Shown one piece after another: positions 31,601 to 37,755 of a DNA stretch of 37,755 nt. The stretch comes from Sphaerochaetaceae bacterium (GTDB lineage Bacteria > Spirochaetota > Spirochaetia > Sphaerochaetales > Sphaerochaetaceae): contig JAIKXP010000103.1 in assembly GCA_024684115.1 (NCBI GenBank), positions 1 to 37,755 of the forward strand, given 5' to 3'. Under the pieces are notes generated by a model that did not search any database, was not told the origin of the DNA, and worked only from the letters and a program-made list of their open reading frames with translations. Each line of letters begins with the position of its first letter. The stretch's first letter is position 1. A program made the position numbers and the translations under genes.

Positions 31601-33694
31601 TCAGCTGTTGCCTTCTTCTGCAGCCTTGGCTGCCAGGCTTGCCTTGATTACATCTTCTGCAAGTTTTCCTGCAAGTGTCTCATAGTGGTCAAATGCAAGT
31701 TCGAATGAACCTGTACCTGATGTCATGGACTTAAGGTCAATTGCGTAGTTCAGCATTTCTGCCTGTGGAACTTCAGCATTTACCTGGACCATGTTACCGC
31801 CAAGGTCTTCCTGACCGAGAACACGACCACGCTTTGAAGAGAGGTCTGAGAGGATGTCTCCGAGGTAGCTGTTGTCAATGTAGACGGAAAGCTTTGCGAA
31901 CGGCTCGAGGAGAACAGGACCAGCCTTCTCAAGAGCAAGCTTCATGGCTCCCTTTGCAGCGAGTCTGAATGCCATTTCTGAAGAATCAACCGGGTGCTCC
32001 TTACCATCAACGAGGGTAACACCAATGTCTACCATAGGATAGCCTGCAAGGAATCCTTCTTCCATCTGGTCATGAAGTCCCTTTTCAATTCCAGGAACAT
32101 ATCCCTTTGAAACGCTTCCGCCCTTAACAATGTTTTCGAATGTGTAGTACTGGCCTCTTTCAGTCGGGGCTATCTCAATGAGAACCTTACCGTACTGACC
32201 GTGTCCGCCAGACTGCTTCTTATGAGCATATTCAACAATTCCGGACTTCTTTGTAATTGTTTCTCTGTAGGCAATTCTCGGAAGCTTTGTGTTGATTGTA
32301 ATCTTCTGCTTCTCCTTGATCTTGTCGAGGATCATGTTGATGTGAAGTTCACCCATACCGGAAACTGTTGTCTGCTTTGTTTCTTCGTTGAATCCGACTC
32401 TGAATGTGAGGTCTTCTTCTGTTACCTTATGCAGTGAGTCATTCATCTTGTCTTCAGACTTCTTGTCAGCTGCAGAAATTGCAAGTGAGTAAATAGGATC
32501 TGGAAGAGCAAGTTTTTTGAATGTGTACTTCTGTTCAGCAGAGCCGAGGAGGGTGGTGTTTGTAGCAGAGACGTTGCTCTTTGTGATAACACCGATTTCA
32601 CCGGCTGTAAGGGAATCAGTTTCAACAAGCTTCTTACCGATAGCCTTGTAAAGCTTGCCCGGCTTTTCCTTCTTGCCGACTTCAGGACTGTAGAGGTCTG
32701 AATCCGGTGTGAGAACGCCTGTGACAACCTTGATAAATGAAAGCTTTCCGGAGAACTGGTCAATTGTTGTCTTGAAGCAGTAGCATGAGAGAGGTCCTTC
32801 TGCTGTAAGCGGAAGGCTGTCTTCTGTTCCGTCTTCCTTAATGATTGTTTCAACAAGTCCTTCCGGAGACGGGAAGTTCTCTGCAACAAAGTCGAGGAGG
32901 CTTGAAATACCTGCTCCGTCTGCTGTTGATCCGCAGAAAACAGGAACGAGAACGTTGTTCTTCAGACCTTCACAGATACCTCTGTGGATTTCTTCCGGCT
33001 CAAGTTCCATTGTTTCAAGATACTTTTCCATGAGGTCATCTGCACCTTCTGCTGCAGATTCCATAAGAGTCTCTCTGTATTCTTCAACAAGGTCGGAATA
33101 CTCTGCCGGGATTTCTCCGGCTGTTTCCTTCTGGCCGGCTGCAAATGTAAATGCCTTGTTTTCGATAAGGTCAATAACACCCTTGAAATCAGGACCGTTG
33201 CCCATAGGAATGGTTACAGGAACAAATGTTACCTTGAACTCTTCCTTGAGGTGATTAAATGTTGCAGCAAAGTCTACACGCTCTCTTTCCATCTTGTTGA
33301 GGAAGACAGCTCTGGGCTTGTTTCTTCTGTTAAGATCTCTCCAGAGCTTGATTGTCTCAATCTGAGCACCGTCTCTGGCGTCAACAACCATAAGAGCACT
33401 TTCGCAGCTTCTGAAAGCACCGGTTACTTCACCGATAAAGTCTGCTGTACCCGGAGTATCTATAAAATTAAGGGATTTGCCCTGCCATGGCATGCATGCA
33501 AGTGCTGCGTGTACAGAAATCTTACGTGAAATTTCTTCTTCAGTGTAGTCACTTGTTGTCTTTCCTGAATCAACCTGTTCAGGTCTTGAAATCTGGTTGC
33601 CGTAGAAAAGAATCTGCTCAAGCAGAGAGGTCTTTCCTGTTCCGTTATGACCGGCAATTGCTATGTTTCTGATATTTTTGGTCTCTAAAGCCAT
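31601..33694 (-). CDS. Elongation factor G-like GTPase, EF-G II subfamily
   Basis: A 697-aa EF-G paralogue. G1 is GHNGTGKT (15-22) in place of AHIDAGKT, the mark of the EF-G II group (T. thermophilus EF-G-2, mycobacterial FusA2). In G3, DTPGTADF (79-86), the catalytic His of DTPGH is Thr83. In G4, NKME (133-136) replaces NKxD. Domain IV keeps the loop GGHGQYGKV (about residues 495-503) and the SSEMAFRLA helix, and the C-terminus is a short helical tail. It may bind ribosomes with low or altered GTPase activity; the role of this subfamily is not settled. AGGGGG precedes the ATG, with its own TTGACA promoter upstream and terminator downstream. Confidence 0.88.
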   Translation of the reverse strand: MALETKNIRNIAIAGHNGTGKTSLLEQILFYGNQISRPEQVDSGKTTSDYTEEEISRKISVHAALACMPWQGKSLNFIDTPGTADFIGEVTGAFRSCESALMVVDARDGAQIETIKLWRDLNRRNKPRAVFLNKMERERVDFAATFNHLKEEFKVTFVPVTIPMGNGPDFKGVIDLIENKAFTFAAGQKETAGEIPAEYSDLVEEYRETLMESAAEGADDLMEKYLETMELEPEEIHRGICEGLKNNVLVPVFCGSTADGAGISSLLDFVAENFPSPEGLVETIIKEDGTEDSLPLTAEGPLSCYCFKTTIDQFSGKLSFIKVVTGVLTPDSDLYSPEVGKKEKPGKLYKAIGKKLVETDSLTAGEIGVITKSNVSATNTTLLGSAEQKYTFKKLALPDPIYSLAISAADKKSEDKMNDSLHKVTEEDLTFRVGFNEETKQTTVSGMGELHINMILDKIKEKQKITINTKLPRIAYRETITKKSGIVEYAHKKQSGGHGQYGKVLIEIAPTERGQYYTFENIVKGGSVSKGYVPGIEKGLHDQMEEGFLAGYPMVDIGVTLVDGKEHPVDSSEMAFRLAAKGAMKLALEKAGPVLLEPFAKLSVYIDNSYLGDILSDLSSKRGRVLGQEDLGGNMVQVNAEVPQAEMLNYAIDLKSMTSGTGSFELAFDHYETLAGKLAEDVIKASLAAKAAEEGNS

Positions 33695-33724
33695 GAATAC
33701 CCCCTTTTTTAAACCATCTTTTTA

Positions 33725-33753
33725 AGTTTATTTTGACAAATCCCTGTTGTCAA
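33725..33753 (-). promoter_or_regulatory. Promoter of the EF-G II gene with a palindrome at the -35
   Basis: On the minus strand a perfect TTGACA (33748-33753), 17-nt spacer and TAAACT (33725-33730). The -35 is part of an inverted repeat TTGACAA (33733-33739) - 7 nt - TTGTCAA (33747-33753), which covers the spacer and could be an operator. Confidence 0.6.
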
Positions 33754-33805
33754 TTTTTTTGTTCTTTTTATGCAGAAAACATGCATTTTATGTATGTTTT
33801 TTGCC

Positions 33806-33846
33806 TGAAAAAAGATAATGGCACGTGAATATCCTCCACATGCCAT
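33806..33846 (-). terminator. Terminator after the upstream EF-G gene
   Basis: ATGGCACGTG (33818-33827) pairs with CACATGCCAT (33837-33846): six pairs, one mismatch, three pairs, with a 9-nt loop. On the minus strand TATCTTTTTT follows. It lies about 30 nt after the stop of the EF-G gene starting at 35917. Confidence 0.65.
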
Positions 33847-33874
33847 ACAGTTTCAATAATTACACTGCCATCCC

Positions 33875-35917
33875 TCAGTTTTTGGGAGAGTAGTGACTGA
33901 ACTCCATACTGAAGCTTCCGCGTCCCTGGGTGGAGGACCTTAGGACGGTAGAGTAGCCGAAGAGTTTTGCAAGAGGAGCCTGGGCGTGAACGCTGTCTGC
34001 ATTTGTCTTGCTTTCAATGCTTGATACAAGACCGCCACGGGCTGTAAGGGTTGAAATTACGTCTCCTACATACTGGTTCGGAACAACAACGGTTACATCC
34101 ATAACCGGCTCCATGAGGAGCGGGCCTGCTTCTGTTGCTGCTGCGTCAAAACACATGGCGCTGCAGGCTTCAAAGGCAAACTCTGTTGCAGTGAGTTCAT
34201 TGTATTTTACGTCTATGAGTTCTGCCTTGAGGTCACACACTTCATAGCCGAACTTGATGCCGCTCTGGAAGGAGTTCTCAACTCCACGTTTTATGGCTTC
34301 AAAGAACTGCTCCGGCATGGTCTTAAGCGGAACAAGGTTTTTATAGACAACGCCGCTGCCTGAATCAAGCGGAGTAAGGCGAAGGGTAACTTCTGCTGCA
34401 TTTTCCTTTCCGGCAATAACGCGGCTGAAGGCATTTGTATGGGTAACGCTCTTGCTTATGCTTTCCCTGTATGTAACCTGCGGGTTTCCGACGTTGCAGG
34501 CAACCTTAAGCTCATCCTTAAGTCTTGTAACAAGGACATCCAGATGGAGTTCTCCCATACCGCTTATGACTATCTGTCCTGTTTCCTCATTATCCTTCCA
34601 TGTGAAGGTCGGGTCTTCAAGAGAGAGTATCTCAAGGGCCTTCTTGAGTTTGTCCTGATCACTTGCAGTGGCAGGTTCTACGGCAACAGAGATAACAGGA
34701 ACCGGGAACTTCATGTTTTCGAGGAGTATCTGGTTGCCTTCGCTTCCGATTGTGTCTCCTGTCTGTGCTTCCTTGAAGCCAATAAAGACACCAATATCTC
34801 CACACTTAAGCTCATCAATCTCTTCAGGTCTGTTTGAGTGCATGCGGAGGATTCTGTTAATCCTCTCCCTCTTTTTCTTTCCTATATTGAGTACTGCTGT
34901 TCTTGATTTGAAGGAGCCTGAATAAACTCTTGCAAAGGCCAGGTTTCCGGCTTCCTTTTCATACTGAATCTTGAAGATGAGCGCAAGTGGCGGTCCATTC
35001 AGCTTGTTTTCAACCTTAACCTCTTCCTGTTTCTTAACCGATATGCCTGTGGCCGGCGGAATCTCCTGAGGGGAGGGAAGAAGTTCAACAATTCCGTCAA
35101 GAAGACACTGAACACCAATGTTCTTGAGTGAAGAGCCGCAGAAAACCGGGAGTATGCTTCTGTCAAGGACGCAGCGGTGAAGAGTGTCCATGACCATCTG
35201 TTCAGGGATTTCTTCTCCTGCAAAGTAGAGCTCAGTCATCTCGTCACTGAAGGCTGAAACTCCGTCTATGAGTTTTTCATACCACTTCTCGGCTTCTTCC
35301 TGCATGTCTGAAGGAATATCAACATATGAAAAGTCCCTTCCGTCAGTGTTCTGGTCAAAGACGACCATCTTCTTCTTGAGAAGGTCTATGACTCCCTCGA
35401 ACTTGCTTTCCTTGCCAACCGGTATGAAAAGAGGAACCGGGTTTTCCTTAAGTTTCTGTCTTATGTCATCAAGAACGCCGTAGAAGTCTGCACCCAGGCG
35501 GTCCATCTTGTTTATGAAGGCAATCCTCGGAACCTTATAAGTGTCAGCCTGTCTCCAGACTGTCTCTGACTGTGGTTCTACACCGCCTACTGCGCAGAAG
35601 ATTCCAACCGCTCCGTCAAGGACTCTCAGGGATCTTTCAACCTCAGCCGTAAAATCTACGTGGCCCGGGGTGTCAATTATGTTTACCTGTTTTCCTTTCC
35701 AGTAGCAGGTTGTTGCGGCACTTGTAATTGTTATGCCTCTGTCCTGCTCCTGCTGCATCCAGTCCATGGTTGCTTCGCCGTTGTCAACTTCACCGATTCT
35801 GTGGTTCTCTCCCGTGTAGAAGAGTATGCGTTCGGTAGTTGTTGTCTTACCGGCATCAATATGGGCCATAATGCCTATGTTTCTTATGTCAGAATTCTGT
35901 ATTTCTTTTGTTTGCAT
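33875..35917 (-). CDS. Elongation factor G paralogue, probably spdEFG2 (ribosome-recycling) type
   Basis: A 680-aa EF-G. The GTPase domain is fully canonical: AHIDAGKT (18-25), [18 protein letters not shown] with its His, and NKMD. Domains II and III are regular ([23 protein letters not shown]). In domain IV, the tip loop GGRGQYGxV of translocating EF-Gs is missing and reads [13 protein letters not shown] (about residues 490-505). That pattern fits spdEFG2 and mitochondrial EF-G2, which recycle ribosomes with RRF rather than translocate. I infer that assignment from one loop; the alternative is a divergent fusA. There is no clear Shine-Dalgarno, and it lies 24 nt after the metal ATPase stop, possibly co-transcribed with it. 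Confidence 0.8.
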   Translation of the reverse strand: MQTKEIQNSDIRNIGIMAHIDAGKTTTTERILFYTGENHRIGEVDNGEATMDWMQQEQDRGITITSAATTCYWKGKQVNIIDTPGHVDFTAEVERSLRVLDGAVGIFCAVGGVEPQSETVWRQADTYKVPRIAFINKMDRLGADFYGVLDDIRQKLKENPVPLFIPVGKESKFEGVIDLLKKKMVVFDQNTDGRDFSYVDIPSDMQEEAEKWYEKLIDGVSAFSDEMTELYFAGEEIPEQMVMDTLHRCVLDRSILPVFCGSSLKNIGVQCLLDGIVELLPSPQEIPPATGISVKKQEEVKVENKLNGPPLALIFKIQYEKEAGNLAFARVYSGSFKSRTAVLNIGKKKRERINRILRMHSNRPEEIDELKCGDIGVFIGFKEAQTGDTIGSEGNQILLENMKFPVPVISVAVEPATASDQDKLKKALEILSLEDPTFTWKDNEETGQIVISGMGELHLDVLVTRLKDELKVACNVGNPQVTYRESISKSVTHTNAFSRVIAGKENAAEVTLRLTPLDSGSGVVYKNLVPLKTMPEQFFEAIKRGVENSFQSGIKFGYEVCDLKAELIDVKYNELTATEFAFEACSAMCFDAAATEAGPLLMEPVMDVTVVVPNQYVGDVISTLTARGGLVSSIESKTNADSVHAQAPLAKLFGYSTVLRSSTQGRGSFSMEFSHYSPKN

Positions 35918-35941
35918 AGCGCTAAGAAGACTAGCAAAAAA

Positions 35942-37753
35942 TTATTCGTTACGCAAGGTGCGTAAACTGTTTAGAACTGCCAGCAGAGCCACTCCGGTGT
36001 CTGCAAAAACGGCCCATCCCATACCTATGAGTCCGAATGAGGCCAGGGCAAGGAAAACAACCTTTATTCCGATTGTAAAAACAATGTTCTGCTTTGCAAT
36101 CTTCATGGTCTTCATGCTTATCTTCTTTGCCGTAACAAGGGCAGAGAGGCTGTCATTCATGATCACTATGTCGGAGGCTTCAATTGCTGCGTCTGAACCG
36201 ACTCCACCCATGGAGATTCCGACGTTTGCTGTTGCAAGGGCAGGGGCGTCATTGATTCCGTCTCCGGTAAATGCGCAGACCTGCTTCTCCCTTATCTTCT
36301 TTATCTCTTCAACCTTGTCCTGAGGAAGGAGGTTTCCCACTCCTTCATCTGCAGAGCTCATCTTCACTGCCTTTTCAACTGATTTCGGGTTGTCTCCTGA
36401 AAGAATTACAATTCTTGAAGCTCCGCTCTTTCTGAGTGAGGAGAAGTCTTCCTTAATATTTTCCTTAAGCTTGTCTTCGAGAAGTACACATCCGAGATAC
36501 CCTTTTTCATCACATGCGTAGATTGCAGTAACAGCGTTTTCTTCTGCATCAGGGATTTCTTTGCAGACTTCAGCTATGAAGCTTCTGTTTCCAATGCGGC
36601 ACTTCTTTCCGTTAACTGTGGCTTCAAGACCCTTTCCCTTTACCTCTTTTATATTATCAGCCTGTACAAGAGCTGTTCCCTTTTCTCTGCAGTAGTCTGA
36701 AACTGATCTGGCAAGAGGGTGGGTGCTGTTGCTTTCAACTGCATAGAGCACTTCAAGAAGCTCTTTTCCGCCATTGACTTCTGTTACGCTGAACTTTCCC
36801 TGTGTTACGGTTCCTGTCTTGTCAAAGACAAAGGCTGAAGCAGAAGCGAGTGTTTCAAGGTGTGTGCCACCCTTAACAAGGATTCCCTTCCTCGCTGAGG
36901 CTCCGATTCCTCCGAAAAATGCAACCGGAACAGAAAGTACAAGTGCACACGGGCAGCTGATTACCAGGGTTGTTAGTGCTTTTCTTACCCATACACTCCA
37001 TTCACCTGTTACAAGGGATGGAACTACTGCTATCAGGAGGGCCAGGGCACAGACTGCCGGTGTGTACACCTTTGCAAACTTTGTAATGAACTGCTGGGTC
37101 GGTGCCTTTGATTCCTTTGCATCTTTTGTGAGGGTAATTATTCTTGCAACCGTGCTGTTTTCATAGCTTGATGTGACTCTGACAACGATAGGGGAGTCTG
37201 TTACTATGCTTCCGCTGATAACTTTCTTTCCTTCTTCAGCAGAGTAAAGCCTGCTTTCTCCGGTAACTGCCTTTGTATCCAGTGAGGCGTTTCCTTCAAC
37301 CACGACTCCATCAAGAGCAATTCTTTCTCCTGCAAGTACCTGGATGAGATCTCCAACCTTTACTTCTTCAGGCTTGACCTCTTTTTTCTCTCCGTTCTTA
37401 AGGATTATTCTTGCCTTTTCCGGGGCTATATTCATAAGTGCTTCTATACTGTCCGTTGATCTGTCTACCGCCAGGTCCTGAAGGTATTCGCCAAGTTCGT
37501 AGAACAGCATGACGCCGACAGCTTCATGGTACTCTCCTATGCAGAAGGCTCCTATTGTAGCTATGGTCATGAGGAAGGTCTCATCAAAGAACTCTCCTTC
37601 CTTTATTCCCTTGAGGGCACTGAGGATGGTCTCATAGCCGAGCACAATATAGGAAACACCTATGAGGGCATATGTAACGTAGGCAGGCAGTCCGAGATGC
37701 TCGGAGAGAAACGACAAACCAAATAAAACAGCACCAATTAATATCTTAATCAT
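35942..37753 (-). CDS. CPC-type P1B heavy-metal ATPase (Zn/Cd/Pb exporter), possibly truncated by the window end
   Basis: A 603-aa P1B ATPase. In order: two to four N-terminal helices, the actuator motif TGES (residues about 169-172), the metal-site helix SCPCALVLS, phosphorylation site DKTGT, HPLARSV (nucleotide site), GDGINDAPA, and last helices IGIKVVFLALASFG and FADTGVALLAVLNSLR. The Lys and Asp in those two helices, with CPC, define the P1B-2 group that exports Zn2+, Cd2+ or Pb2+. No N-terminal metal-binding (HMA) domain is seen. The ATG is only 2 nt from the window end, so the true start may lie outside. A possible target of the zinc-type ArsR at 2622. Confidence 0.88.
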   Translation of the reverse strand: MIKILIGAVLFGLSFLSEHLGLPAYVTYALIGVSYIVLGYETILSALKGIKEGEFFDETFLMTIATIGAFCIGEYHEAVGVMLFYELGEYLQDLAVDRSTDSIEALMNIAPEKARIILKNGEKKEVKPEEVKVGDLIQVLAGERIALDGVVVEGNASLDTKAVTGESRLYSAEEGKKVISGSIVTDSPIVVRVTSSYENSTVARIITLTKDAKESKAPTQQFITKFAKVYTPAVCALALLIAVVPSLVTGEWSVWVRKALTTLVISCPCALVLSVPVAFFGGIGASARKGILVKGGTHLETLASASAFVFDKTGTVTQGKFSVTEVNGGKELLEVLYAVESNSTHPLARSVSDYCREKGTALVQADNIKEVKGKGLEATVNGKKCRIGNRSFIAEVCKEIPDAEENAVTAIYACDEKGYLGCVLLEDKLKENIKEDFSSLRKSGASRIVILSGDNPKSVEKAVKMSSADEGVGNLLPQDKVEEIKKIREKQVCAFTGDGINDAPALATANVGISMGGVGSDAAIEASDIVIMNDSLSALVTAKKISMKTMKIAKQNIVFTIGIKVVFLALASFGLIGMGWAVFADTGVALLAVLNSLRTLRNE

Positions 37754-37755
37754 AT

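Noticed and set aside
1-37755. tRNA genes, insertion sequences, prophage or defence systems
   Set aside because: Intergenic gaps are short and none shows a cloverleaf, terminal inverted repeats or target duplications; every long frame belongs to a housekeeping family or is a shadow.

Overview
The window is a dense stretch of core chromosome, most likely from a Treponema-type spirochaete. Four things point there: the gene order rpsB-tsf-frr-uppS-cdsA-dxr-rseP, the block rpsF-ssb-rpsR-(membrane protein)-rplI-dnaB, a fused dehydroquinase/shikimate-dehydrogenase-like gene, and an EF-G paralogue that looks like the spirochaetal spdEFG2 type. A gut or rumen Treponema is my guess only. I see no insertion sequence, phage gene, CRISPR array, tRNA or rRNA.

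Layout. Positions 113-2568 (minus): an RNA m5C methyltransferase, a DUF362/ferredoxin protein and a small COG2426 membrane protein, closed by a terminator. Positions 2622-7848 (plus): an ArsR/SmtB repressor with an intact zinc-site signature, metG, a MurD-like ligase and guanine deaminase. Positions 7888-7977 (minus): a 29-codon basic gene resembling the AURKAIP1/COX24 (mS38) ribosomal proteins, with its own promoter and terminator. Positions 8108-12362 (plus): rpsF, ssb, rpsR, a YybS/DUF2232-like membrane protein and rplI, then a terminator hairpin and dnaB. Positions 12365-18328 (minus): rpsB-tsf, a terminator-like hairpin, then frr-uppS-cdsA-dxr-rseP, whose members mostly overlap by a few bases.

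Positions 18329-18750 hold no gene but carry the rpsB promoter and a striking pair of 40-bp palindromic repeats. Next come the aroD/aroE-like fusion (minus), an ABC-F ATPase (plus), and a three-gene minus-strand cluster (small membrane protein, XPB-type helicase, helicase-associated partner). After these are a dGTPase-like HD enzyme (plus), nrdR (minus), mfd (plus), trmB (minus), two adjacent EF-G paralogues (minus) and a CPC-type zinc/cadmium ATPase cut by the window end (minus).

Most of the content is housekeeping: translation (S2, S6, S18, L9, EF-Ts, RRF, MetRS, two EF-Gs, tRNA and rRNA modification), replication and repair (SSB, DnaB, Mfd, XPB, dGTPase, NrdR) and envelope precursors (MurD, UppS, CdsA, Dxr, RseP). 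The best leads are the 29-aa ribosomal-type protein, the aroDE fusion with altered catalytic positions in both halves, the pair of non-canonical EF-Gs, the XPB two-gene module, and the 40-bp palindromes upstream of rpsB. Nothing here amounts to a clearly new multi-gene system.
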